Source of the DNA: CAZKHG01 sp964552655
GTDB taxonomy: Bacteria > Bacteroidota > Bacteroidia > Bacteroidales > Tenuifilaceae
Length of the DNA: 64,000 bases
NCBI GenBank assembly: GCA_964552655.1
Contig: CAZKHG010000006.1
Location: 1 to 64,000, forward strand
Direction: 5' to 3'
Numbering within the stretch: position 1 is the first letter of the stretch; each line of letters begins with the position of its first letter. Below the pieces are notes generated by a model that was not told the origin of the DNA, ran no database searches, and saw only the letters and a program-made list of their open reading frames with translations. Below are positions 24,731 to 36,800 of this stretch, in pieces. The position numbers were made by a program, and so were the translations under genes.

Positions 24731-24797
24731 AGAATAGTAAAATGAAGTTGATTTCTTAGAAACCCAGGGGTAAATTTAGAAAATTAGTCCAAGAAAC

Positions 24798-25979
24798 TTA
24801 TAAAATCTTTTTTATCTGGCTCCTGGAAGTTGGTCTCATTTTGCGAAAATCGAAGTTGGTTATCAGGTTGATCCCTGGTTTTTTACCAACCTCAAAAGAT
24901 CCCAGTTCGCCCTCAAAATTCAGGGCTTTGGCGCCGTTAAGGGTGCCCCATTTTAAAACATCCTCAAACCTGAGCGATGGAAATTCTTCAAGGAGAATCA
25001 TGATTTGATCAAAAACCGAAATGGTATAGGTGCTTGCATAGCTATCAGTGCCAAGTGCAATGGGAACCCCTGAGTTGAAAAGCATGGGAACATCAGGTAA
25101 AACGCCTTCGATAAACAAGTTGGAGGAGGGACATAAAACAAAATATGGGTCCCTAAATTTTCCGAATATCAATTCAGTTTCTTTTTGAGAAACATAAGTA
25201 TTATGGACAAACAAGATTTTATTTTCAGCAGGGATATAATTACTAACTATTTCCAGAGGGCCTGCTATGGCTGGCAAATCTATTCTTATGCCATCATGTA
25301 TAAAGGAATTAGCCAGTTTTCCACTCCTTTTTTCCAAGAACTCATATTCTTCTTTGCTTTCACCATAATGAATGCTAATTGGGCCGTTTTGGTTTATAAA
25401 TTCGTGCGAAAGCAAATTCCACAATTTTTCTGATAAGGAGTAGGTTGCATGCGGGGCAAGTGTATTAAACCCTTCATATGTCTTCTCAAATTGATCTTTA
25501 ATTTCAAACCCCTTTATTAGAATTTGTTTTGCATGATCTGAGTTCAACCCGAAAATTTCAATAAAATTATGAAACCTGATTTTTGAGCTGTACTTTAATT
25601 CTATTGTATCTGTCGTATTACAAATATCGCCAACCGCTACAACGCCCTGGGTAAACAATGTCGATAATGCCCTTTTTATGCTAATCTCTATCTCATCAGC
25701 ACTTGCAGTGCGTTGATCTTTTACCTGCGATATAAATCCGGCAATTCCGGTTTTCTGTTGAAATTTGCCTTTTAAATGCGAAAGTTCCAGGTGACAATGG
25801 GCATTGATGAAACCGGGGACCAATACTCCGTTGTAATATGCCATTGACGCTCGTTCAGGGTGCTGATCATCAAACTGGGAAATATCAACAACCTGGCCAT
25901 TTTCATCAACAGTTATTACTCCGTTTTTAACGGGATCGCTATTTACGGGGTAAACATAATTTGCTGAAAATTTTTTCAC
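24798..25979 (-). CDS. Amidohydrolase (COG0402 deaminase type, MqnX-like)
   Basis: 393 residues. The metal-binding motif GFINAHCHLELSHLKGK (His 61 and 63) opens the TIM barrel. APHATYSLSEKLW, ISIHYGES (His of the second metal pair) and IALGTDSYAST (metal aspartate, about residue 318) follow in family order. The HCHLELSH form is characteristic of the aminofutalosine-deaminase-like branch of COG0402, but this window has no other menaquinone (mqn) gene apart from ubiX far away. Hence deaminase of an aminated purine-like compound is likely, exact substrate open. The gene follows a DUF4296 lipoprotein gene by 15 bases. Confidence 0.8.
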   Translation of the reverse strand: MKKFSANYVYPVNSDPVKNGVITVDENGQVVDISQFDDQHPERASMAYYNGVLVPGFINAHCHLELSHLKGKFQQKTGIAGFISQVKDQRTASADEIEISIKRALSTLFTQGVVAVGDICNTTDTIELKYSSKIRFHNFIEIFGLNSDHAKQILIKGFEIKDQFEKTYEGFNTLAPHATYSLSEKLWNLLSHEFINQNGPISIHYGESKEEYEFLEKRSGKLANSFIHDGIRIDLPAIAGPLEIVSNYIPAENKILFVHNTYVSQKETELIFGKFRDPYFVLCPSSNLFIEGVLPDVPMLFNSGVPIALGTDSYASTYTISVFDQIMILLEEFPSLRFEDVLKWGTLNGAKALNFEGELGSFEVGKKPGINLITNFDFRKMRPTSRSQIKKIL

Positions 25980-25994
25980 CAGTTAGATTACTTA

Positions 25995-26828
25995 CTATTC
26001 AGGTTTTAAATTTTCTTTTATGTGGGGCATTTTTGGTGTTTTGGGAATAGTGTTTTGGTTTGAAGGAAACGGCTTATATTTTACCATAAGATTAGAGATC
26101 AACACATGTTTTTTTACCTTCCCGTTATCGTTACCATTATCCAGCAGTACACCTTTCAGGTGAGTTACCTTGGGGTCATTTAACTCGAAAGAAAGTGACA
26201 CCTTTCTTGAAATGCCATCCTGCTGAAATACATGTTCTTTTGCCTGAGTGAGCTTTCCTGATTCAGATTTATCATCATAGTAAAAATAAGCAATAACTCT
26301 TGGTTTGACAGATTTGTCATCTTCAAACACCTGAAAATCGCCGCTGAGCGTATATGTTCCAAAACCCTTAACCGGAATATTAAAGTAGATGTGATTATCA
26401 ATTCCATCCTCCGGGATTGACCATAATGTTTTTTGATTCCAAAGATTTGCCGCGGTGTCAATAGCTGTAGAATCTTTTAAACTATTAGCCTGATTGGTCT
26501 CTTCGGTTAGCTTGGTTTCCATTTTGGATAATTCTATGATCACCTTATCAAAAAGCAGATCAAACTCTTTGGGGTTTCTTGAGTAGTAGCTGATTGAACT
26601 ATCAAACTGTGCCTTTGTGTATCCCATTGCCTCATAAGCTGATGAATAATAGTCAATGGTATCCTTATAGTACAGGGTGTTCCTGGAATCTGTTGTAATA
26701 ATAGTTGCATCAATAAGTGATATTTTAACAAGTATTTGAACCATATCCTTTTGGGGAATAAGCATATCACTATGACAGGCAAAAAGTAGGATCGGCAGAA
26801 GAAAAAGATAATTTTTCAAATTTCGCAT
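25995..26828 (-). CDS. DUF4296 lipoprotein
   Basis: 277 residues with a lipoprotein signal (LFLLPILLFAC, cysteine 18). The N-terminal domain IPQKDMVQILVKISLIDATI, with YYSSAYEAMGYTKAQFDSSI and a helix ending near residue 108, matches DUF4296, a Bacteroidota-specific domain of unknown function. A low-complexity region with acidic and lysine residues follows. The C-terminal half is beta-rich (FNIPVKGFGTYTLSGDF, ISRKVSLSFELNDP) and ends in KTPKMPHIKENLKPE. It lies between the PorP/SprF gene (79 bases upstream) and the amidohydrolase. Surface or periplasmic exposure on the outer membrane is likely. Confidence 0.78.
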   Translation of the reverse strand: MRNLKNYLFLLPILLFACHSDMLIPQKDMVQILVKISLIDATIITTDSRNTLYYKDTIDYYSSAYEAMGYTKAQFDSSISYYSRNPKEFDLLFDKVIIELSKMETKLTEETNQANSLKDSTAIDTAANLWNQKTLWSIPEDGIDNHIYFNIPVKGFGTYTLSGDFQVFEDDKSVKPRVIAYFYYDDKSESGKLTQAKEHVFQQDGISRKVSLSFELNDPKVTHLKGVLLDNGNDNGKVKKHVLISNLMVKYKPFPSNQNTIPKTPKMPHIKENLKPE

Positions 26829-26907
26829 CGATTTGTTTTTAATAGTAATGGTTACAAAAATAATACGCTGCCGGATGGCAGCGTTCTATTTTTTGAACTT
26901 AAATTAT

Positions 26908-27846
26908 TTATTTTATCTTATCAAACATATACCCGATCATAATTTCATAAGTGCCAACCTGATAATGTCCAAGGCTGGTAAAACTATAATCGTAGGAAAG
27001 GCCAAAGAGGTACCTGTTTTTATAGTTATAGCCAATAAGAATAGCCATGCCATCATTATACCTGTAAGACAAACCACCCCACATTTGTTTTCTATAAGTT
27101 ACCTTCCCGTTGAGTTCAACCTGCAATGGGCTATTAAACATATATTTTATTAAAATGGCAGGCTCAATCCTGTAGTAACGATTCAGGTTCCAGATGTAGC
27201 CACCGCTTGCAAGAATATGTTGCTTCAGCTTATTAATGCCAATAGGATCCGGGTAAAGTTTGAGTCGTTGGCCAAAGAGCTGATGAGCCGATAATCCGGC
27301 AAAAAAGTCGCTGGCATATAAGTAGAAACCAATTGATGCATCGGGGGTAAAAACAGATTTAGTTGAACCCAGTATTGCCGGATCAATAGGGAGTGAACTA
27401 TCAAGATTTTCCCCAAGTGTTAATTTGGAGCCATCCACTTTGTACTGCATCAACCCAAAGGAAATACCCCCTGATATTCTCATATTTCTGTTTATCTGCA
27501 TGTTATATGCATAGGAACCCATCAATCCAAGTTTGCTGGTTGGTCCGGTAATATCCATATAAATTGAGGCACCAAATCCCATATCTTTTTTTGAATGAGG
27601 GCCAAAAACACTTGTACTAACGGTCTGTGGAGCATCATTTATCCCAACCCATTGATAGCGATTATTTAGCTGAATCTGGTAAAAATTGTTGGTGCCTGCA
27701 ACAGCAGGGTTGGAAATAAAGTTGTTAAACATATACTGTGTGTATTGCGGAATCTGCTGTGCATAAGCCCCTTTTAGCAGAAATATCCCTAAAACACCCA
27801 GCAAAGCAAATTTAACTTTCTTCATATTATTAAATAATTTTCTCAT
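26908..27846 (-). CDS. PorP/SprF family type IX secretion membrane protein
   Basis: 312 residues. After the signal peptide (KKVKFALLGVLGIFLLKGAYAQ) the family signature QIPQYTQYMFNNFISNPAVAG appears, then a beta-barrel with repeated aromatic strands, ending in HYQVGTYEIMIGYMFDKIK. In Flavobacterium SprF is needed for export of its neighbour SprB, and PorP/SprF proteins serve type B sorting-domain cargo. Here it stands directly downstream of a giant type B adhesin, exactly the cognate arrangement. The start at 27846 is backed by an AGGAGGG seven bases upstream; an alternative ATG lies 21 bases inside. Only 17 bases separate the genes. Confidence 0.93.
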   Translation of the reverse strand: MRKLFNNMKKVKFALLGVLGIFLLKGAYAQQIPQYTQYMFNNFISNPAVAGTNNFYQIQLNNRYQWVGINDAPQTVSTSVFGPHSKKDMGFGASIYMDITGPTSKLGLMGSYAYNMQINRNMRISGGISFGLMQYKVDGSKLTLGENLDSSLPIDPAILGSTKSVFTPDASIGFYLYASDFFAGLSAHQLFGQRLKLYPDPIGINKLKQHILASGGYIWNLNRYYRIEPAILIKYMFNSPLQVELNGKVTYRKQMWGGLSYRYNDGMAILIGYNYKNRYLFGLSYDYSFTSLGHYQVGTYEIMIGYMFDKIK

Positions 27847-27853
27847 TATCTTA

Positions 27854-27860
27854 CCCTCCT
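27854..27860 (-). promoter_or_regulatory. Strong Shine-Dalgarno sequence of the PorP/SprF gene
   Basis: AGGAGGG on the minus strand, seven bases before the ATG at 27846 and directly after the adhesin TAG stop. Such a full SD is uncommon in Bacteroidota, and fixes the start and suggests reinitiation after the adhesin. Confidence 0.7.
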
Positions 27861-27862
27861 AG

Positions 27863-30800
27863 CTATCGAACAATAGTAACAGATCCGGTAATTGGTTTCC
27901 AGTTCTTATCTTTTGACTTGGCGTTGAAAGTAACTACATAATAGTATGTACCTACTGGCAGATCGTTTCCGCCGCTGGTTTTACCATCCCACCCTTCGGC
28001 AGCTTTGGTTCCACTTGCTGACCAAACCAGAGAACCCCAGCGATTATAAATTTTGATTTCCAAATCTGGGAACAAGTAATCTTTTGGTACTACCCATCGG
28101 TCATTTAGGCCATCATCGTTAGGTGAGAAGACATTCCCGAAATATAGGTTGTTGACCAATCTCGCATATAACTTGAGTGAATCGGTACAACCCACTTCGG
28201 TAACAGCATATACCTTAACAACTATAAATTCAGCATTCCGTTTAGAATCGGGATCTTTCATGGTAATCTTTGGCAGAGCCTCCCAGGTTGCCTTATCCAT
28301 GGATATTGAAGAGTTCCAACTATCGGCAGGGGTAAACAGCACAGGTGGAGTCCAGCTAAATATTGTATTGTACTCAGTACTTGTTGTGTTTACATCAATA
28401 TTATAAGTCTCTCCTGGCAGAACAGAGATGATTGAGTCCTTAATAGCTGAAACGTACATTGGAACATGAACGTCTATGTCAGGATAAACATTAACAGTTA
28501 CTGTATCGCGACTATAACACCCACCTTCATTCTCAATTTCAAGAAAATAACTGGTGGAGGTAAGCGGGCTTACTATCTGGTTGGGGGCTGAGCCTAAAAG
28601 TAATAAATCGGGATTAAGAATTTCAGACCATTTATAGGTGTATGTTCTTTCCACCGGTCCATTTGATATCGCTTCAAGAACCAGGTTGTTTCCATAGCAT
28701 ATCGCTGTATCCTTTTTGGCATAAGCATCAACAAAATAATCGGGGTTGAATGGAACATAGTATGTAAAATCATAAATACATCCGGCTTCATCTGTAATTG
28801 TAACCTTATAATTACCTGACGAAATATTGGATAACAGTAATTTTGCTGTGGGGAAGTTAAGCCAATTATAGGTAAAATTATTATAATCACCGGTACCACC
28901 AGTAACTGAGAGTATTTCAACCCCACCGGTTTCCTGCCCCTTCACCATCCTGTCATTACAAATTGCCGTATAAATTTGAACATCAGGTACAAGCATGGGC
29001 GGTCCGGGAATTACAATATCTTTTACCTGAATACAACCATGAGCGTCTGTAATTTTTACAGTATAGGTTCCGCTTACTACTGCATCCAGATTCGGTGTAT
29101 TGTTAAGGTTGGACCATAAATACGTGTAATCTGGTGTACCTCCGGATACCTCAAGATGTGCAAAACCCTCAGGTACATTGGGACACGTTAATGGTGTCTC
29201 CGGAATCAATGCAGAAATAACAATTGGCGTAGGTTCTGTCATAATTACCCTTAAAGGCTCGTCGGGTACAGCAAAGCACCCATTGTCATCGCTAATGGCA
29301 ATGTCATAAACCCCGGCAGTGAGATTTTCGAACAACCCGGTTGTATTGGTTTCGGCAACAGGACCAGTTAAATCGTAAACCAGTGTACCCGTACCCCCCT
29401 CGGCAGTTACAATGATTTTCCCGGTTGCATCGCCATTACATAAAGGATCAAATTGCGTTAGCTGTGTAACGTTGATCTTTGCAGGATCAAAAAGTTCAAT
29501 CGGGGTGGGGTAATCATAGGTACAACCCTTGCTGTCTGATATTGTAAAGTTATGAATACCTGAATTTACACCAACTGCAACTGTACCAACTGACGATCCG
29601 CTTTCCCAGGTAATTGTGTAAAAAGGATTCCCGCCGGTAATATCAAAAGTAACACTTCCTGAAGCATCACCGAAACAAGCAGGATCCTGCTGACCGATGA
29701 GCGATGCAGTTAAAACCTCGGGTTCAACCACTGTGGTTTGAGAAATAACCACGTTGCCGGCTGAATTTGTAACCACAACCCGATAATCACCAGCAGGCAA
29801 ATCTGTTAACCCTGGCATTAGTATATCCCCAGAAACCAGCAACCTGGTACATGTAATATTAAACGGGGCTAATCCTCCATCAATAGCTACATCAATGTAT
29901 CCATCAGTTCCACCATTACAACTTACAGGGAATGGGGTTACGGTAATGGTCATTCCACTTAGAACTATCTCTGGGGTTGATGTGGAGCAATTATTTGCAT
30001 CAATTGCACTAATATAATAGCTACCTGATGCCAGGTTGATGAATGTACCATTATCCACCTGGGTTGAAAGTAAGTTATTGGCTCCATCGTATAAGTTATA
30101 AGTTATTGAACCGGTTCCTCCTGTTACAGAAACGGTTATAATCCCATCAGAGGTTGTGGCCAGTGATGGATGAACAACTCCGTTAACTGAAATAACCAAT
30201 GGTGCTGGTTCATCTACAAAAACATCATTAATATTTGCCGTACAACCCTTGGAGTCGGTAATGATAAAATTATATGTTCCGGTAGAGAGAGGAGTTGCAA
30301 TAATACCAGGTATGCTATTGCTCAACCAGCTTACTGTATAACCAAGATTACCACCGGCAACATTAAATGAAACAGAACCATTGGTGCCACCGGCACAAGT
30401 AGGTTGTGTTATTACATCCACTGATGCTGTAAGAACTGGAGGTTCTGTTACTACGGTAGTTTGACTGATTAAATTCCCTGAACCATCGGAAACGTTGACC
30501 CGGTAAGTACCTGCAACAAGATCGTTATAACTTGGTACTACTATATCTCCACCGGCAGTTACCCAAATTACTTGAATTGTAAGCGGGGGAATGAAATCAT
30601 TTACAATAACATCGATATAACCATCATTTCCACCATTACAACTTACCGGGTAAGGTTGCAGGTTAACACTCATAGCACTTAGGATAATTACACCGGAGGT
30701 TGTTGAACAAAGGTTTGCATCTACAACCTGAACAGTATAACTTCCTGCGGTAAGCCCGTTAAAAATACCGGTACCATTAGACGCAACAATTGCCGGTACT

Positions 30801-33800
30801 GAGTTAAATAAAGTATAGGTTAGTAATCCGGTTCCACCGGAAGCATTTATTGTAATTGTCCCGTCAGCAGATGATGCGGAGCTCGGGTGCGTTACGTTTG
30901 TTCCCGAAATAACTATTGGTAATGGATCTAATACACTTGCAGAGGTTAAGTAAGTACAACTATTTACATCTGTTACTCGAATATTGTAATTTGCAGGTAT
31001 CAGGCCCGGGAAAGTCCCAGTTAAATTCTGCGCCAGCTGATTCATTAATGCATCATACAATGTGTAGGTGTAAGGAGCGGTTCCTCCATTACCTGAAACT
31101 GTGATTACACCATTATTGCTGCCGGTACAGGTTGGATTTGATATAACCAGTGATGAAGTACCAACCAGGTTAGGTTCTGTGATGTTCACAAAACTTGAGC
31201 CTGTTGCACCGAGGGCATCAGTTACATTAGCCGTATAAGTACCTGCGGCTAGTCCGTTTATTACCAGCTGATCGTTAAATGCAGGCAAAGCTCCAGAAGG
31301 GCCAGTCCATGTAATGGTATAAGGAGCTGTACCACCATTGATTACTAATGAAATAGCACCATTATTTGAGCCATTACAGGTTAAATTAGTGGGGGTTAAA
31401 ACCAGTTCGATCTGACTTAACTGGATCGGGGACGTTGATATAAAACAGTTGTTAATATCTATAACATCAACCCAATAGGTACCGGGAGCAAGACCCTGAA
31501 ACTCTCCGGTTAGATTAGATACATTATTGGGTTGCAATGTATAGGTTAACGCACCTGTTCCCCCGGTTGCAATAACAATAATGGATGCATCGTTTGCACC
31601 AGGTGCAGTAACATGAGTTGAAAAGATATTTGTTATTACAATCTCTGCGGGTTGGTTTATAGAAACAGGTTGACCCTGCGGGCAGTTTGCATCATCATTA
31701 ACAACAACCTGATAGTTGCCAGCTAATAATACGGTAAAGGTGTTTGAAAGTTGGGTTGTTGTTCCGCCATCAATAGAATAGGTTAAAGTACCTGTACCAC
31801 CTGATGCACTTATTGTTATGTCTCCATTATTTCCCCCAAAACATCCAGTAACATCGCTAATAGTGATATTATTAATGGTAATGGGAGATGGTGAAACCAA
31901 CGATATTGTGCCTGAAGTTATTGGTCCGCAATTATTATTATCGGTAACCGAGACAGTATAATCCCCTGCACCAAGGCCTGTAAAAATACCTGTGGTATTA
32001 TTTGCTCCACCAGGGTTTAAAGTATATTTAAGTGTGCCTGTTCCACCAGAAGCAGAAACTGTGATTGTCCCAAGTACCACACAGGTTGGATTGGTTGATG
32101 AAATCGAATTAATAGTTATTACTTGAGGTTCATTAATTGTAACAGTACTTGAAGTAATACACCCTTTAGCATCTATTACCTCAACGGTGTGTAACCCAGC
32201 ACTAACCAGGTTAAAAATTCCCGATGTATGCCATGATCCGCCATCAAGTCTGTATAGCTTTGGTGTAAATGCCGATGATGTCCCACCAGTCGAGGTGGCA
32301 ACAATTCTACCATCGCCAGGTATAACTCCGGCACAACTCACATCAAATCCGGTGAGGGAAAGGGTTAGTACTTCGGGTTCGGCTAACGTAACCAATGCAG
32401 AAACTTCACAACCTCGTGAGTCTTTAGTTATTACAGAATAATCACCGCCGTCAAGGCCAGTGGCGTGGTTATTCACATCGAAAGTTGTACCTCCGTCAAA
32501 TGAGTATTGATAGGCCGGAGTTCCACCTGAAGCAGAAACAAGTATCTCTCCTGTCAGATCCCCATTACAACTTAAATCATTTTTAAATGTAACCATCGAT
32601 AGAACAGTCGGTTCATTTATGGTTAACACACCGGTTGTAAGGGCTCCGCAAGAATTGCCATCATCAACAGAAACGGTGTAGTTCCCTGCTGATAATCCGT
32701 TAAAAATACCTGTATTATTTGTTGATACAACCACCATTGCACCATTGTAAAGCGTAAAGGTATAAGGTAGATTGCCACCGGAAGCAACAACGGTAATTTT
32801 ACCATCGTTGAACCCATTGCAGCTAATATCAGTTGCCGTTGCAGAGGTAATAGATAGAGAGGTTGGCGAAATAATTGTTAAAACACTGGAAATTAACTTC
32901 GGGCAACTTAACGCATCGGTTACTTCAACTGTGTAATCATCGGCAGATAATCCCATGAACAACCCTGAAGCATTGCTGGAAAGCAATATATGCGATGAGT
33001 TATATAGGTCATAAGTATAAGGTGCATTACCGCCTTGTGCTTTTACAGTAATAGTTCCATCATTTAGGCCGCTACATGTTATATCTGTTTTGTTTTGTGA
33101 TTGGAAGATAAAAGGTGCTGGCTGGTTAACTGTTACTGGTTGGTTAAGAACACAGACGTTTATATCCCTGACATACAATGTATAATTTTTGCCGATTAAT
33201 CCTGTAAAATCGCCCGTTACCTGATAAGAAAGACCATCAAGAGAGTATTCCAGCGGTGGAGTACCTCCAGATGCTGTGGCATGAATTTCCCCATTTGAAC
33301 CTCCAAAACATGTAACATCAACTGTAGTTAAAGTTGAAATTACAATTGGGGGTGGACCGTTTATTGTAGCAGGTTTCTGTGCTATGCAATTATTTGCATC
33401 TTTTACATAAACAGTATAAGAGCCAACCCCAACGGTGAAGACTTTCGTGGTTGGGAAATAGCTAATTCCATCGATTGAAACCATTTTGCTACCAGTACCA
33501 CCTGATACTGAATTAATTCGTATCGTTCCATTGTTATTATACCAGCAGGTAGTAACATCAGTTGTTAAAACGTTAAAATTGATGGGCGATGGTTGATTAA
33601 TTGTAATAGGGTTGCCGTTGTTTCCAACTTTCACACACCCGTGTGAATCCCGAACTTTAATGTAATATTGATTTAAGGCACCACCAGGAAGATTGGTAAA
33701 AATCGGGTTTGATCCCCATACTTCGGGCTCGTAAATCGTGTATTCATATCCGGTTCCTGAACCTCCAGACACATTGCTAATTGCTATCTTCCCGGAATTA

Positions 33801-36800
33801 TCACCATTGCAGGTAGTTATATTTGTAATTTCATAGTTAAATGAAATCTCGGAGGGTTCAACCAATACAATTTGGGTTAGCCAATAGGTTACACAACCAT
33901 TTGCATCCCTAACTGAAATGTCATAATAACCCTCACCAACTGTGAATACATTACCTGCCTGGTAAGTGATATCATCAATTGAATACTCCAATGCTCCTGT
34001 TCCACCCGTTGCATTTATAGTAATGGTTCCATCTGTTGAACCGCTGCATGATATTGGTGTGGTTGACACATCATTAATAACCAGCTGGGCAGGTTGGGTA
34101 ACAGGTAATGCCCCTGAGGAAAAGGGACCGCAACCATTTGCATCGGTCACTCTCACTTCATAATCAGGGCTGGCAATTAAATTTATAAAGTTTGCTGATA
34201 TTCCAGCAGCTTTTATTTGAGAAGATAAAAATGATCCGCTTCTATATAAACTATATGTATATGAAGGTGTACCGCCAGTTGCCAGGATGGAAATTGATCC
34301 GTTGGTATTGCCATAGCAACCTGTAACATTAACAATCACAGCGGGATTAAAAACAACGGCACTGGAAATATTTATTGTTACAGTATTTGAATATACGGTA
34401 CCACATGTTGACGTTGCCACTCGGCGAAAACACCTTGATTCGGTTTGAGCAGGCGGATCGTAGGTTAAACCAGATTCACCAGGAATTACAATCCATCCCC
34501 CGGCACAATTTGATTGGTATTCCCATGAATAGGTCCAGGTACCGGGTCCACCACTTGGATCCAATGTGCTGGTTATTGGAGCCGGATCGCTGTTGTAGCA
34601 TAGATTCTGATTACCAGCAATTGTACCACCTGATTGATCAGCATAAACTGTAAGGGTAATGTCATTTGAAGTGGCTGTTCCGCAATCATTTGTAGCAATT
34701 CGATGATAGCTGGTTGTCTGTGTTATACCGGCAGGAACATCGTAAGTTAACCCATTGGCACCAACTATTAATGTCCAAGCGCCAGCGCCCATTTTTGATT
34801 CCCAAGTATAAATCCATGCGCCAGAACCACCAGTTGGGGAAACATCGTTGGTAAAAGCTACCGGGTCACTATTATAACATAATGATGCACTGGATCCAAT
34901 TGTACCTCCGTTTATGGCACTACTTACTGTTACTGTTATATCATTTGAAGTTTTTGTTCCACATGTATTGGTTGCAACTCTATGATACTGCGTAGTTTGA
35001 GTAATTCCTGCTGGTACATTATAGGTTAAACCAGTAGCCCCGGCTATTAATGTCCATGCACCAGCACCAACTTTTGACTCCCAGGTGTAAGTCCAGCCAC
35101 CGCTTCCACCTGATGCAGGAGCAATACTTGTAAATGCTGCCGGGTCTCCACCGCTGCAAACAGTTTGATCGGCTGCTATTGCTCCCCCGTCTAAATCGGC
35201 ATAAATAGTTATTGTGATAGTATTTGAGTAAACTACTCCGCAAGAATTGGTGGCAACCCTGCGATAACACCTTGATTCAGTTTGATTTGCCGGTGGATCA
35301 TAGGTCAAACCTGTTTGACCCGGAATTAAAATCCAGCCTCCTGCGCAGTTAGATTGGTACTCCCAGGTATAGGTCCAGGGACCATTCCCGCCCGAAGCAG
35401 GCGTAGTACTTGTTATTGCCGCTGGATCTGAGTTATAGCAGAGTGATTGATCCCCTGCAATAGTCCCAGCTACCATTTGGGGATATACAGTAACTGTAAT
35501 ATCATTAGAAATACTGCTTCCACAGGAGTTTGAAGCAATTCGATGATACATTGTTGTAGCGGTTAATCCAGCAGGAACATCATAAGTCAAACCTGATTCG
35601 CCAACAATTATTGTCCATAATCCGGCACCAACTTTTGACTCCCAGGAATAGGTCCAGGCTCCAGTTCCTCCTGAGGGAGAAACAACATCTGTAAAAGGAG
35701 CCGGATCACCGGAATAACAAATACTCTGATCGGAACCAATAGTTCCTCCATTAACAGCAGGTGTAACAGTTACCACCAGTGTGTTGGATTCTTTAATGCC
35801 ACATAAATTGCTGCCAACGCGCTGGTAACTCGTTGTTTGTGTCACACCAGCGGGTACATCATAGGTTAAACCCGTTGCACCTGCAATGGTAGTCCAGCTG
35901 CCAGCGCCAACTTTTGATTGCCATGTATATGTCCAAGCGCCACTACCACCGGTAGCCGGGGAGGTGCTTGTAAATGCAGCAGGGTTACCATTAAAACATA
36001 TATCCTGATCTGCTGCAATTATTCCTCCGTCTAATGCAGCACCTACTGTAACGGTAACTGTGTTTGAATAAGCAGTACCACATCCGTTTGTTGCCACACG
36101 CTGATAACTTGTAGTTTGTGTTAAACCGGCAGGAATATCATAGGTAAGTCCGGTTTCGCCGGGAATTGTGGTCCATGCACCCGCACCCACTTTTGATTCC
36201 CATGAATAACTCCAGGCGCCATCACCACCGGAAGGAGATGTTGTACTGGTAAAGGCTACAGGATCTCCATTGTAACAAATGTCCTGATTTGATCCAATTG
36301 TTCCTCCGTTGAGATCGGCATAAACAACTACAGCGGTTGTAGCACTATTCGAACAGCTGTTTCCGTCTGTAACAGTAACAGTATAATCACCTGAATTATT
36401 CGGTGTAGCATTGGCAATGGAAGGATTTTGAGCAGAAGATGTAAAAGGAGTTACTGAATTACTTGTCCAGCTGTACGAAACCATTCCGTCAGGGCCCGAT
36501 GTAAGGTTGACTGTTCCATGATAACACTTAGGTCCGTCGTTCCCCGCAGTAGCAGCAGGTAATGCGTAAGCAGTAACACTTATGTAATCTGACAGATTGG
36601 AGCACCCGTTGGAATTAGAAACCAAAACATTGTACAAACCTGTTTCTGTAGCATTGTATTTTGATGCGGTGGCACCACCAATATCAATATCGTTATTTCT
36701 CCACTGAAAATTGTAGCCAACGTCATTAAATGCCTCAAGTTCAACTGAACCACCATAACAAAATGTTGTTGGGCCATTATTTGTTGCAGTAGCGGTGGCT

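Noticed and set aside
24798..25979. Complete futalosine menaquinone pathway with ubiX and the radical SAM gene
   Set aside because: The radical SAM protein is of another group (COG0731), ubiX lies 18 kb away, and no mqnA-E gene was found.
32623..32817. Short antisense or out-of-frame proteins inside the adhesin gene
   Set aside because: Several such frames recur in each repeat; they are by-products of the coding bias.
28740..36315. Regular DNA repeats that could look like a CRISPR array or satellite
   Set aside because: The period of about 243 and 280 bases is in frame, without constant short repeats and unique spacers, and is fully explained by protein repeats.
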